Part shown: positions 10,609 to 21,075 of the stretch, piece after piece
Numbering within the stretch: the stretch's first letter is position 1
How the letters are laid out: every line of letters begins with the position of its first letter
Assembly: GCA_963702765.1 (NCBI GenBank)
Contig: CAVPEB010000068.1
Coordinates: 1-64,000, forward strand
Length of the DNA stretch: 64,000 nt
Reading direction: 5' to 3'
Source of the DNA: DATMNR01 sp963702765
GTDB taxonomy: Bacteria; Chloroflexota; Ktedonobacteria; Ktedonobacterales; Ktedonobacteraceae
The notes under the pieces: model-generated
The model's database searches: none
What the model saw: only the letters and a program-made list of their open reading frames with translations
Told to the model about the DNA's origin: nothing
Program-made: the position numbers and the translations under genes

Positions 10609-11549
10609 ACGGCGCTTGCTCCTTCTGTTATGCTCATATACACCTCTTCAAGTCGTTCAACGGCTCTGCGTGGAGCGAAGGATATGACCGGTATATCATG
10701 TGCTATGAGTTCGGCCAGGATGCGATGTAGCGCTTGATTGTCACCACTGAATTCGACCTGGATTACCTCATCGTCCCCGTTTCCGTCAAGAATGTTACTG
10801 ATCTCTGGCATTTCTTTGAGCAACTGCTTTGCATCAGAAGCACGTTCGAGAACACGTATTTCAACCTGATTCCCACCACCAAGGCTATGGGTAACCTGAT
10901 CAACATTGCCGGCCATGACTAATTGTCCTGCTCGAATAATAGCGATGTCGCTGCACATCTCAGCCAGTTCAAGAAGAATATGCGAACTGATAACAATAGT
11001 TTTACCCATACCTTGTAAGGTACGCAACAACTCACGAAACTCCACTCTGGCTCGTGGATCAAGTCCCGAAGCTGGTTCATCAAGCAACAGCACATCAGGA
11101 TCGTGTATGAGCGCGCGTGCCAGGCACAGACGCTGCTGCATGCCTCGCGATAAAGTTTCAACAAGCGCATTGCGTTTTGAAGTAAGGTCAACCAGCTCAA
11201 GCAAATCTGAAACGACCTGTAAACTCCTGCGTTGTGGAATGCCATGAATACCAGCATAGAATTCAAGGTATTCTTCAGCGGTGAGATCTGAGTAGACACC
11301 AAAAAAGTCTGGCATATATCCTACTTTGCGCTGTATGATTGTTGGCGATTGGGTCACCTCTTCGTTATCAAACCAGACCTGGCCTGAGGTGGGCTGGATC
11401 AATGCCCCTAGAATACGAAGCAAAGTGGTTTTCCCTGCACCGTTTGGGCCGATCAAACCAAAGATAGCACCCTGCGGTATCTCAAGGTTGAAATCCTCAA
11501 GCGCATGAACTGAACGATAGCGTTTGAAAATATGCTGAATATTGATCAT
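10605..11549 (-). CDS. ABC transporter ATP-binding protein
   Basis: 314-residue ATPase of a CcmA/NatA-like ABC-2 exporter. Seen: Walker A GPNGAGKT near residue 35, signature LSRGMQQR near residue 137, Walker B VLLLDEPASGLDP, and the H-loop ISSHILLE. A C-terminal domain of about 90 residues follows, as usual in this class. It overlaps the permease gene at 10605-10608. It lies 35 bases after the 919-residue paralogue, so it is part of the same minus-strand transcript. Confidence 0.93.
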   Translation of the reverse strand: MINIQHIFKRYRSVHALEDFNLEIPQGAIFGLIGPNGAGKTTLLRILGALIQPTSGQVWFDNEEVTQSPTIIQRKVGYMPDFFGVYSDLTAEEYLEFYAGIHGIPQRRSLQVVSDLLELVDLTSKRNALVETLSRGMQQRLCLARALIHDPDVLLLDEPASGLDPRARVEFRELLRTLQGMGKTIVISSHILLELAEMCSDIAIIRAGQLVMAGNVDQVTHSLGGGNQVEIRVLERASDAKQLLKEMPEISNILDGNGDDEVIQVEFSGDNQALHRILAELIAHDIPVISFAPRRAVERLEEVYMSITEGASAV

Positions 11550-11583
11550 ATGGTGCTATGCATGCTTCCTATACTTATATCTA

Positions 11584-14343
11584 CTAACCAGCACTATACA
11601 ATTTGCCAGAAATAACACCTTGCAGATTGATAATTGGCTTGCCGAAATCAAGGGGCCCTAGTTGGCTATCCGTGTTTGAGAATTGTAAAATGACTCGTCC
11701 ATAAGTGCTCATATATGCCCCTATATCGTTCGTAGTAAAGGTATTTTGATCAAGCGAAATACTATCCCAGGAGTTGGTATGCCAGTTGTACAAGCGAAAC
11801 AGTGAAGCATTTGTCGCCGAAACTGATCCAGCCTGAGCAAGTACGTCGATATTAGGCGGTTCAGCAATTGTGAGACCTTTGATATGTGTGTTGGATGATT
11901 GTGGAATCAGATACTCAAAAGTCATGCTACCTGTTGAGATAGTATAGATACCAGGAAATCTGACCTGTGCATTGTTACTTGCAACATCAATCAGTTGCCC
12001 AGCAATGAAATTGGGAGGCAAGTTAATCGAACCAGAAAGATTGATACCTAAGGGTGTTTGTATGAGTGTTTCGTGGAAGCCAGCAGGGTTCGTATTGCTG
12101 ACAGTTGCATTCGTCGTTAAATCGTGGGAATTCTCTGCCCAACCGATAAAGGTGGCAGGGGAGCCGGAAACCAGCAGTGGATCAATCTGCCTGGTTGCAG
12201 TGAACTGCCACCCAGGCGTAGCTGTGATGCCTACAAAATTGCTAGAAGTAGATCCACTGCTGGATGAAGAAGAACTAGCACCGGATAATAAGGATACGAG
12301 TGGATTGACAGATGATCCATTACAAGGGCCAGTACAGGCTGGTGAGAAATTGTAAAGACCTTCGCCATCAAGCGCATACAGAATTTCCAGGTGGCGTTGC
12401 CACGTGGTTTGAGGTTGCGCTGGCATCGCGTCGTAGGTAGGTGAATTTGTATTAAGAGCGATCAGGTCGGCCAGCGTTGAACTAGGAGGAAACGGAGTGC
12501 TGCTTAATTTTAACTGAACATGCTTTGTTTCTCCCTCGGCAAAATGTCCAAGGCTGAACGCATCATTCGGCATCAACAAAAAGGCATCGCTGAGCGCGTA
12601 GCTGAAGGCATTCGTTACAGTGCCAACGAGCGATCCATTTTGAAGTGTAAGTTGAGAGAGAAGCCCTTTGTGGACTTGACGATCTTGTTCAGCGAGAATG
12701 GTATGTAATGTCCAGATATTGGCATCTTGCAGGTTCACGTCAGTACTATTCTGTGTGGGTAGAACTGTTGTATGTACTCCTGTGATAGGTCCAGCTGTTG
12801 TAGCAAAATTATCAGGTGATTGTTGAACCAGTGTATTACCTGGGATGTGGACCTGGTAGTCGCCATCGTTAGGTACAAACACTCCCATATAGGTTGAAAT
12901 GTGGACAGAGGTTCCGTTCTGACTAAACTGAGCTATGGATATGCTATCGCTCAAAATAGATGAGCCTTTTTCAATATAAGCAAGTCCATAGCTCAGTAAA
13001 GAGAAAATAATTATGCTGCTGAGTATGATTCGCCAACTCCAGTAACGGCTTTTCAGTCGCTTTACGAACAAGTAGCGGATTGGCCCAAGCACCAGTAGAT
13101 AGCAGAGGAATAAGATAGCAAGCGTACGCCAGGGTGGGGGGATAGTCGAGGGAAGGAGGGTTTGTAGAAAACCGCTCATCCTGTTGGCTAGAACAGGTTC
13201 TACCTGTTGCGTAGAGCTTCCGAGGCCGGGAGAGATACCAAAATGAGGAAGAAGCTGATCTCCCATACTACGCAATAGAAGGCTGTTCCAGAGGGGACCG
13301 ACCCCTTGCCAGCCAAGAATGGGTTCAAGTGTGGGATCAAAGGCAAGGTAAATAATCATGCCCTGTTCCTGGTGTGTTTGCACAATTAAAGGCGTTGTTT
13401 GAGATGCAAGAATAATCTGACTTTCGGCGTCATTCGCTTGTGGTTTTAACGTCGCTGCACTAATTGAAACTGGCGAATGGATGGAAGTTGCTATCTTATG
13501 TTGCCCAGAACTTTGCGTTGTTGATCCTCCCGGTGGTAATAGAACTGTCCCGGCTGGTATCGTGGCAGAGCCATATACCTGGATGGGGACAAGCTCCGCA
13601 GGTAATGTTCCGAGTGTGCGGTGCCATTCAGGGCCGCCGACAAGGAGAAGAGATCCTCCCTGATTCGTCCAATTTTGCAGTGCGCTCAATTGAATTGCGC
13701 TCAGGTTAGCAGTCGTGAAATTATCTAGCACAATCATATTGAAATTGTTCAGCGCTGCTGCCATGGTAGGCATTGTGTTTGCATTCAGGAACTCGAGTAT
13801 CATTGATCCTCCCTGATTGGGAAGAGGCAATGCACTTAAAGAACTGAACCCTGCGTTTTGGTCGGAAAGAACACCGATGAAAACATCACCTTGCGAAAGT
13901 GGTCTAAGGGGGGCTGTTTGGGACGCAACAATTTGGCCGCTGGTGTTGAGTAATTTCACGGTTACATTTTGTACATCGAAATACAAGGGTAAATACATGA
14001 TCACTTGCTTTTGAGCGCCGTTCGCAAGAGATATGGAAACCTGATAGTCTGATGGAATCCCCTGGCTAGTACTCAACTGAAACTGTGGGGTAGGACTAAT
14101 CAGCGATAGATATCCCTCGAAATCAGGTCCATCGTTTCGAAGTGTGATCTGTACGGGTATCCAGTTGCCGTTGCGGTAATGGGATTCAAATCCTGCTTTT
14201 ACTTGAAGCGTGGGCACACCTGTACGTTCGCGTGCCAATGCATTTTTCGGCAAGACAACGCACATGGAAGCAATCGCTAAGCAGATCGCGGCTAAAGCTA
14301 TGACACGTTTGTTTAATTGTTTCCAAGATTGTCCGCTCGTCAT
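11584..14343 (-). CDS. Large secreted/membrane protein with GATase-like domain (paralogue 1)
   Basis: 919 residues. Seen: an N-terminal signal-anchor (residues 13-34, ending in a possible ALA cleavage site), an extracellular beta domain, a GATase-like Rossmann segment around 190-240 (FNMIVLDNF and NQGGSLLLVGG), two membrane helices near 400-420 and 430-455, then a long C-terminal beta-rich part with Cys pairs (ACTGPC) and Ser repeats. The family is that of uncharacterised membrane proteins found beside ABC-2 exporters and MoxR/VWA genes. It has a tandem paralogue directly upstream with the same layout. No catalytic Cys-His of a true amidotransferase is evident. The role may be as an exporter accessory, which is inference from position. 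Confidence 0.8.
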   Translation of the reverse strand: MTSGQSWKQLNKRVIALAAICLAIASMCVVLPKNALARERTGVPTLQVKAGFESHYRNGNWIPVQITLRNDGPDFEGYLSLISPTPQFQLSTSQGIPSDYQVSISLANGAQKQVIMYLPLYFDVQNVTVKLLNTSGQIVASQTAPLRPLSQGDVFIGVLSDQNAGFSSLSALPLPNQGGSMILEFLNANTMPTMAAALNNFNMIVLDNFTTANLSAIQLSALQNWTNQGGSLLLVGGPEWHRTLGTLPAELVPIQVYGSATIPAGTVLLPPGGSTTQSSGQHKIATSIHSPVSISAATLKPQANDAESQIILASQTTPLIVQTHQEQGMIIYLAFDPTLEPILGWQGVGPLWNSLLLRSMGDQLLPHFGISPGLGSSTQQVEPVLANRMSGFLQTLLPSTIPPPWRTLAILFLCYLLVLGPIRYLFVKRLKSRYWSWRIILSSIIIFSLLSYGLAYIEKGSSILSDSISIAQFSQNGTSVHISTYMGVFVPNDGDYQVHIPGNTLVQQSPDNFATTAGPITGVHTTVLPTQNSTDVNLQDANIWTLHTILAEQDRQVHKGLLSQLTLQNGSLVGTVTNAFSYALSDAFLLMPNDAFSLGHFAEGETKHVQLKLSSTPFPPSSTLADLIALNTNSPTYDAMPAQPQTTWQRHLEILYALDGEGLYNFSPACTGPCNGSSVNPLVSLLSGASSSSSSSGSTSSNFVGITATPGWQFTATRQIDPLLVSGSPATFIGWAENSHDLTTNATVSNTNPAGFHETLIQTPLGINLSGSINLPPNFIAGQLIDVASNNAQVRFPGIYTISTGSMTFEYLIPQSSNTHIKGLTIAEPPNIDVLAQAGSVSATNASLFRLYNWHTNSWDSISLDQNTFTTNDIGAYMSTYGRVILQFSNTDSQLGPLDFGKPIINLQGVISGKLYSAG

Positions 14344-14355
14344 ACCAAATCTCTT

Positions 14356-17176
14356 TTAGTTGGCAGCATCATTCAGGCTCAATGAAGGTCGGCCAAAATA
14401 AAGTATACCTTGAGAGGCATTCTGATTGATTACTTGTAACAACACACGCCCATCTGAACTAGTGTACGCTTTACTGTTTGTTGTTGTAAAGGAATTTTGA
14501 TTGATTGTAATCGCATCCCAGGACTGAGTATTCCAGTTGTAAAGCCGTGCTGAGACTTTATTTATCCCGGTTTGTTGCATAATTTTGGGTGTACTGATCA
14601 TCAAATTACTCACCCGTGAGTTTCCGCCAGCAGGTAAAGCAAATTCGAAGGTAATGCTTCCCATGTTTATTGTATAAATACCCGGTGAGATCATTTGCTC
14701 TTCATTACCTTGTGCATTAATGACCTGTCCGTATATAAGTCCAGGGGAAAGACTCGATAATTGAGAGAGATCAATGTTAAGGGGTGCCTGTATAAAATCT
14801 TCGAATGTGCCACTTGAGCTAACGCCATTCACTGTGACATCGCTCGTTGTATCTACACGTTTATTTGCCCAGCCAATTAATGTTGCCTGGGATCCAGTTA
14901 GAAGCAACGGATCATTCCCATCAATTGGGTTCAGTTTCGGCGTGCCAAAAAGAGGAGCAATTATCGAATGTTTTCCTGTTATAGCGTAGGAGCTGCATGG
15001 ACCTCCGCATGGAGTAAAGTTCATACCTTCTCCGCTGAGAGCTGATAAGATTGCCAGGTGAAGCTGGAAATCATTCTTTGGCTGTGAACCATGTGCGAAA
15101 GGAAAATATGGCACAGGTAACTGATTAGCTTTAGCAATTTGGTCAGCTAGTGTAGAACCAGAGCTCATAGTCGAGCTATGCAATGAACTGGTAATCTGCT
15201 TTGTTTGCTGTGCGGGAAGGTTGCCAATGTATGCAAAGCTTTGGCCCATCAGGATATAGACATCGTTAAGACCTGTTCCTAGTGTGTTTGTCACAGTCCC
15301 GGTTAAGTTGCCATTGTGTAACGCCAGGTGAGAGGATAGGCCGCCTTGTAGTACTTGGTCTGCTTCTGAAACAAAACGGTGAAACGTCCATGGGCTGGCA
15401 TTCTGGATATTGATGTTCGTTTCATTTTGCCCAACGCTAATACCATCGTTTTGGTCTGCATTTGGTATATCTGGATCGCTTTGAAGGAAGGTATTTGTGA
15501 TTGGCTGAGTAAGACTTTTCACAGGTACATGAATCTGAATATCTCCATTATCAGGAATAAATGTACTGTAAAAATTTGTGATATGCGATGTATTGCTACC
15601 TTGATTAAGCTGGATGACAGAGATGCTATTGATAACTGGTTTCTTTTGAAGATAAGCAAAGCTATAAGTAAGAAGCGAGAAAGCTACGATACTAGTTACT
15701 ATGATACGCCAATTCAGATAGGCACGCTTCCGTCGATCTCCTTTAGATGAATGTAGCACATAGAAAAAACGAATTGGTCCGAGAACAATGATATAACCCA
15801 GTAACAAGATCAAAAGAATCCAGGCTGGAAAAGGCGTGCCAGGCTGTAAAATTTGGAATAATCCACCACGCAAAATTGATTGCCCGGGTCCATCACTATA
15901 AGTTGGGGCGTGAGCTGGAACAAGAGACTGGTCGCCAAGAGTTCGCAAAAGAAGACCATTCCACAAAGCGATAGTTCCAATCCAGTTCACGAGGGGCGCT
16001 ACTGCTGGATCGAAGGCTACATAACATACAATACCTTGCCCTTGATGTGCCTGCACAATGAGTGGATTAGATGCAGTTCCCAGAACAGTTTCAAAACTGG
16101 AGAATGCCTGCCTCCGTCTATCATTATTTGTTGGTAATGTGGCAGTGCTGATCGATATAGATTGGGGTAAACTGTCTGGAGCTGCTTTTTGGCTAGTTTC
16201 CACAATGGTTGGACTACCGATTGGCAATACCTGGGTTGCTGGTGGCAGCGTTCCTGTACTCTGTACATTTACAGGTAATAATTGAGGTGGAAGCGAGCCA
16301 AGTGTGCGCTGCCAATCTGATCCCCCGATGACAATAAATGAGCCGCCACGGTTGATCCAAGTCTGTAAAGCGTTAAGCTGAGCATGATTGAGCGTACTTG
16401 TGTTAAAGTTATCCAGGACAATAACGTCAAAATTCTCAAGTACCTCAGCCATATCTGGCATGGTGCTGGCGTTCAAAGTTGCCAATTCAACAGATCTCTC
16501 TGGATCAGGCAGCGCAACTTTGCTCAAGGAGCTAAACTCTGGACTTTCTGCCGTGTAATCTGAGAGAATGCCAATGAGAAGAGAATTCTGAGTGTAAAAT
16601 AAAAGGGGTGGCTGTCTGGGTAGTTATTATTTTGCCTTTATCATCGCTTAAGGTAGCAACTATGCCTTGTGGTTCTGCGGGTGTCTCATAGAACGGTATA
16701 TTAAAGTTGATGTGCTTTTGTGCTCCATGGGGTAAGACGACCGATGCCTGGTAATCCCAGGATAACGTACTACCAGCTACTAGCTGCCTTGAAGGACCTG
16801 AATATGTTGTAACTGAAAGCACACCGGAGAAATTTGATCCTTCATTACTCAGCACGACCTGTACCGGAGTCCAATAGTTGACTCGAGAATCATCTTCGAA
16901 ACCCGCAGTAAGTTGGAGTGTGGGTAATACCACATGTGGATTTTTTCTGAGAGCTGATACGTGGGCAGGTATTAAGAAGAGGATAAGAGAGAGAGATAAC
17001 GAAGTGAAGATGATGACCACTCCACCCCTTCCCCAGGGCGACCGCAAGGGTACGACACTACTATATACGAGCCTGGCAGGATGTTTCATCGTACAGGATC
17101 TAGTTGCTCTCTGTATCGAGTGGCCATCTGTTATTAATTGTCTCAAGAATTTCTCTTGTTTCATGACCAATTTCAT
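14356..17176 (-). CDS. Large secreted/membrane protein (paralogue 2), frameshifted
   Basis: Paralogue of the downstream 919-residue protein, about 940 codons, broken by one frameshift. The first part (17176 to about 16600) carries the signal-anchor (VVIIFTSLSLSLILFLIPA) and first beta domain (PTLQLTAGFEDDSRVNYW, compare PTLQVKAGFES in paralogue 1). The second (to 14356) carries the GATase-like segment, two membrane helices and the beta-rich end. The frames join at 16585-16600: PFILH in one frame, then QNSLLIGILSDYTAES in the other, which aligns with the GDVFIGVLSDQNAG stretch of paralogue 1. The true start may be the GTG near 17021, just before the signal-anchor, because the upstream 50 codons overlap a dispersed repeat. 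First gene of the nine-gene locus. Confidence 0.75.
17035..17071. repeat. Dispersed GGGCGACCGCAAGGGT repeat, copy 1
   Basis: About 37 bases starting AGGGCGACCGCAAGGGT and ending in ACTACTATATACGAG. A close match is at 55769-55806, and its end (ACTACTATACACGAA) appears again at 57171-57185. Here it falls in the putative N-terminal codons of paralogue 2, which argues for a later start of that gene. Confidence 0.6.
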
Positions 17177-17313
17177 TCGCGAATGAGTATGGCTATAGAT
17201 GGAAAGACAGTTTCAGGTACGTTTGGCAAGGTAATAGTTGGTAAGTTTTTATCATACCATACTTTACATGTACGTTCTGAAGTCAGTTACACTCACAAAA
17301 CCTTTTATGAAGT

Positions 17314-18849
17314 TTAAGGCAGATGCGTGCCCGGCGCTCCCCCAATGATGCTAGCCAATTGTTGGAACTGGTCGTAGGTCAGGTTAGTTGCTGGTCCGCT
17401 CCACATTTTATCGCTGAGTACCTGCATTGCTGGTTTGACTCTGGCATCTACATCAGCGTCACTGACGACTTTTCCGAGCATATCGTTCCATTCGGCGAAC
17501 ATGCCGCCTAGTAGATGTGGATCATTGGGGCTTAAATCCAGGTTTGGGTGGTAAAAGCTGAAGATATTTGGCTCCCATTGCTCATAGAGTAGTTTGGTAT
17601 CAAGATAATCGTGGAAGTATCCGGCTTTTGGAACAATGTAGAGGATATTGTCATTCGCGTTGATGACCTGGAATCCTTGTTGTACTGTGGCTAAAGGATT
17701 TGCCCAGCGATTATCCCAGACGTCAGTAACAATGTCGTTATTTACCGCGACACTGCCTGCCATCCAGGTAAGAGTTCCCCACATTCTTACCGACTTACCT
17801 TTCTTTTTGAGGTAAGCATCATATGTATCGATAAACTGTCTGTACTGGTTTGCGTTGCTCGTTGTATATTCATCCGCGCCAATATCAACTTGAGGGCTAT
17901 CGAACCACGGTAGAAACTCATCCCAGATCGAATTAAGAAAGGCGTAGGTTTTAGGATTACTCAGGTCTAGCAGCTCCTTATCTGTCTTGCTCGCAAGATC
18001 TGGACGGTATTGGGTGAACGCGAGATCATGTGCCGGTGCATCAATTTCAGGTGTGATAGTGACTGCATATTGCTTTGCTATATCTTGTAGTTGGCGTATA
18101 TCCTGTTCAGTGTATGAGCCGTCCTTGGCAGCTAAGCCTTTGAAGCGAGGGCTATTAAGTCGGAATGCCGCGTATTTGTGCATCCAGTCGGGACTTTTGC
18201 CACCGTCGATTTCATTATCATTGAGATGCAGGTGAAAGTTGTTCATTTTGTACCATGCCATGAATTTCACGTAATCTTCCAGGAACTGGACCGAGAAAAA
18301 CTTGCGCCCGACATCGAGCATAAACCCCCGCTCTTGATACCTGGGATAGTCTCTCGCGTTTCCCCTGACGATGTGCGATTTAGCAGGGTCCTGGATCAGG
18401 ATTTGTAGAATAGTGCGTGTACCGTAAAAAACGCCTGTATTTGTATTGGCGCTGATGACAACTGAGTCTCCTACTTTGAGGAGATATCCCTCACTGCCAA
18501 TGCCCCGATCCGAATTTTTTAAAGTCAGGTAAAAGTCACCTATAATTGGTGAGCTAGTCGTGACGACAGGAAGAGACGATCCGGTCACAGTGAATAAATC
18601 ACCTTGAAATACATGTGCTGTATTTTGTAGCTGAGCAGCATAGGTCGGGTCAATTGTAATTCGTGAAGCTGAATCGATCATAAACGATCCACTACCCCCC
18701 TGCCATTCACGTAGAGCTGGGATGACTTCAGGAGTAGCGTTTGCAAATAAAACGGTGGGATAGATTATGCGCAAAGGGAAAAGAAATGTGAAGATCATGC
18801 CTATACTCAGTAGCGCAATCATAGTTAAAATGATTGTTCTTTTCTTCAA
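17314..18849 (-). CDS. Secreted/membrane-anchored GH20 beta-N-acetylhexosaminidase
   Basis: 511 residues from a TTG start at 18849, chosen because AAGGAGA lies seven bases before it; upstream in-frame codons lack such a site. Seen: one N-terminal membrane helix or signal peptide, the N-terminal alpha/beta GH20b domain (residues about 45-160), then the TIM barrel with RGFMLDVGRKF, NNFHLHLNDNE, PEIDAPAHD and the catalytic Asp-Glu pair in DIGADEY. It should release terminal N-acetylglucosamine or N-acetylgalactosamine outside the membrane, for chitin or peptidoglycan turnover. Lone gene between the VWA locus and the transposon island. Confidence 0.92.
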   Translation of the reverse strand: MKKRTIILTMIALLSIGMIFTFLFPLRIIYPTVLFANATPEVIPALREWQGGSGSFMIDSASRITIDPTYAAQLQNTAHVFQGDLFTVTGSSLPVVTTSSPIIGDFYLTLKNSDRGIGSEGYLLKVGDSVVISANTNTGVFYGTRTILQILIQDPAKSHIVRGNARDYPRYQERGFMLDVGRKFFSVQFLEDYVKFMAWYKMNNFHLHLNDNEIDGGKSPDWMHKYAAFRLNSPRFKGLAAKDGSYTEQDIRQLQDIAKQYAVTITPEIDAPAHDLAFTQYRPDLASKTDKELLDLSNPKTYAFLNSIWDEFLPWFDSPQVDIGADEYTTSNANQYRQFIDTYDAYLKKKGKSVRMWGTLTWMAGSVAVNNDIVTDVWDNRWANPLATVQQGFQVINANDNILYIVPKAGYFHDYLDTKLLYEQWEPNIFSFYHPNLDLSPNDPHLLGGMFAEWNDMLGKVVSDADVDARVKPAMQVLSDKMWSGPATNLTYDQFQQLASIIGGAPGTHLP

Positions 18850-19225
18850 GAGATGATCTCCTTCAAAAACGGCTATTTTATGCTGTACTATGGCTGTTTG
18901 CCAGGAATTTGAAATTTGCATACAGTAGTAGATAACGAGATGAGGCACTGCTTATCTCTTAAACAATTACTATTTGGCATAGCAAGATGATATTGAATGT
19001 GAAGCCTCTATTTCATTCAGCTTTCCCTTGCTCAGGTGAGAAAAAACCAACGACTCAGAGCGAGGATTCTGTGATCCTCAGCAGTATCATATCATACTCC
19101 CGTCCCGCAATCGTTACTAAAAGCGTTACGAAAAGCCAGACTTTGAGAACGCTTGCGAGTGAGGTCATTTTTGTAGCACAACGATTTCGAGTTTTTCAAC
19201 ACGCTGTTTCACTCAGGGACGCCAC

Positions 19226-19495
19226 ATGTATTTCGATGACAGCGAGTATGACTTCCCACATGTCGCATCAGCGATGAACACGCTTGATGCAACGGGTAGC
19301 GTGCTTGATGAAGACGGAAAGGGCGGATACCGCTTTGATCGCATGAACTTCAAAGACCCCTTTGACATCCTGGGCTTCTTTCTGGGATACATGAGTGGCC
19401 CGATTATCACTGAAAGCGCCGAAGAACGCGAGGAACGTCAGAGCCGTATCGTCACATTACCGGAAATAGCAGGCCGTGCCGGAATAGCTTTGTAG
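19226..19495 (+). CDS. Hypothetical 89-residue protein beside tnpB
   Basis: Open frame of 89 codons, acidic, with no recognised domain (begins MYFDDSEYDFPHVASAM, ends LPEIAGRAGIAL). No good ribosome site precedes the ATG. Its base composition is richer in GC than the host genes around it and like that of the following tnpB, so it may be passenger DNA of the element or a fragment of a gene it disrupted. I do not recognise it. Confidence 0.35.
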   Translation: MYFDDSEYDFPHVASAMNTLDATGSVLDEDGKGGYRFDRMNFKDPFDILGFFLGYMSGPIITESAEEREERQSRIVTLPEIAGRAGIAL

Positions 19496-19559
19496 CGTGT
19501 ACCAGCGTAGGATGACCAGGGACGGGAAGCCCTCTAGTCCCTCTCTCGCAAGGAACGAC

Positions 19560-20923
19560 ATGCAGCAGATTATCACCGCTAAACTCAAGCTCACGACCAC
19601 AAAAGAGCAGTTTGAGGCATTACGCCAGACCCAACTGGCCTACCGTGATGCACTGAACGCGGTGAGTCGTTATGCCTTCTCTCAGGGCAAAACCAGCAAT
19701 GTCACCCGACTGCACAAAGGCATGTATGCAGAGCTTCGTGTTCGCTATCATCTCCCTTCACAACTGGCCTGTAGTGTGGAACGGCAGGTGGCCTCTACCT
19801 ACAAGGGGTTATGGACCAAGCTCAAGAAGAATGTGGAACATCGTCGGGCTAAGATCACCAAGAAACGCTTTAAGGGCCTGGACAAGCCCCCCAAGTACAG
19901 TTCTCCAACGGTGCAGTATACCTATGAGCGGGATTACACCTTTCAGTGCGACAGTCAGGTCAGTGTCGGAACGCTTAATGGACGCATCAGCATCCCCTAC
20001 CAGGGTTATGACAAGCATAATGTACGTATTCGGCAGGGGGCCACCATAGGTGACGCGAAACTTTGGTATGACCGGCAAAAGAAGACGTTCTATTTACTCG
20101 TTTCCCTCTCCATTGACGTATCTGAGCCAACATACGAGCAATTCAAGGAAGTTGTTGGCGTGGATGTCGGCATTCGGTATCTGGCGGTCACTTCTACCGA
20201 GACCGGCAATGCCAGCTTCCATCCAGGGAAACGAACCCGACACAAAGCCAATCATGACGCACGATTACGCAAACGCTTGCAGCAAAAAGGCACTCGTGGC
20301 GCGAAACGTCGATTGAGACGCATCGAGCAGCGAGAGAGACGGTTGAAAGCTCAGGCGAACCATTGCATTGCCAAACAGATCGTCACGCAGCACCCACACG
20401 CACTTATCGGGTTAGAGAACCTCACTGATATCAGGGAACGCACAAAGCGCAAGAAACGCAAGCGGAAGAAGGATGGCAAGGGCACCGAGCACGTTTCCCC
20501 AAAGGCGCGGCATCCGCCAACCGTGTGTACTCCCAATGGTCCTTCGCCGAGTTACAGGCGCTCATCAGCTACAAAGCCACGCTTGCGGGTTCCCTGGTTA
20601 TCAAGGTGGACGCCGATTACACCTCAAAGGCGTGCCCGATGTGTGGGCATACCACTGATGCGAACCGCCCCCACAAAGGGTTACTCTTTGTGTGCCAGAA
20701 CCCCACGTGCGGCTATACACTGCATGCTGATCTGATTGGCGCTCGCAATGTCACCATGAGAACGCTCCTGGTCCGGCAAGACTGGATCAGGACGGGATGT
20801 TTGTCACTCATCCCTGATGCATCGGACAAAGAAGCCAAAGCGGCACGTCTGCAAAGATATGCCGAGTTGCGGTGGAGTCCAGATGTAAACCCAAGCCTCC
20901 GGTCTCTGACCGGAGGTAGTTGA
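19560..20923 (+). CDS. tnpB: TnpB, RNA-guided nuclease of IS200/IS605 group, frameshifted
   Basis: About 454 codons from ATG 19560 (AAGGA just upstream). Seen: N-terminal helical/OrfB region, RuvC-I Asp in GVDVGIRYLA (D202), RuvC-II Glu in IGLENLTDI (E286), then in the other frame the zinc ribbon CPMC...CQNPTC and RuvC-III Asp in HADLIGARN. All three catalytic acids are present. One base is lost near 20504-20511: the normal continuation AASANRVYSQWSF is in the +1 frame. TnpB cuts DNA guided by an omega RNA from the element's 3' end (family knowledge). With the frameshift this copy is inactive unless the indel is an error. Confidence 0.85.
20896..20916 (+). other. Hairpin at the 3' end of tnpB (right-end / omega RNA element)
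   Basis: Perfect 9-bp stem CCTCCGGTC / GACCGGAGG with a three-base loop, inside the last codons of tnpB. In IS605-group elements such a hairpin is the right-end recognition structure, and the omega RNA normally spans this 3' end. The following TAGTTGAC may mark the boundary. Confidence 0.6.
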
Positions 20924-21075
20924 CTCGTGAATATATCACATGAGCATTCCTGTCTAACATCATAGTATGGTACGCTAAATAAGAAGCATCATATTTTGAG
21001 GGTAGTTAACAGTTGCCGAATTCCTGTAATTATGCTATGTTATCTATAGATATCTGTAGGCAGGTTTTAGGCAAG

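Larger units (their letters stand above)
19497..20930 (+). mobile_element. IS1341-like (IS200/IS605 group) element with solitary tnpB
   Basis: Holds a tnpB gene but no Y1 transposase tnpA. A hairpin-forming stretch GGGAC...GTCCC lies just before tnpB (about 19519-19543), and a strong hairpin at its 3' end (20896-20916) marks the probable right end. No target duplication is expected for this group and the exact ends were not fixed. A second TnpB element begins within about 100 bases downstream. Confidence 0.65.

Noticed and set aside
20504..20511. Programmed frameshift in the small tnpB
   Set aside because: No slippery heptamer; a lost base in a GC run is simpler.
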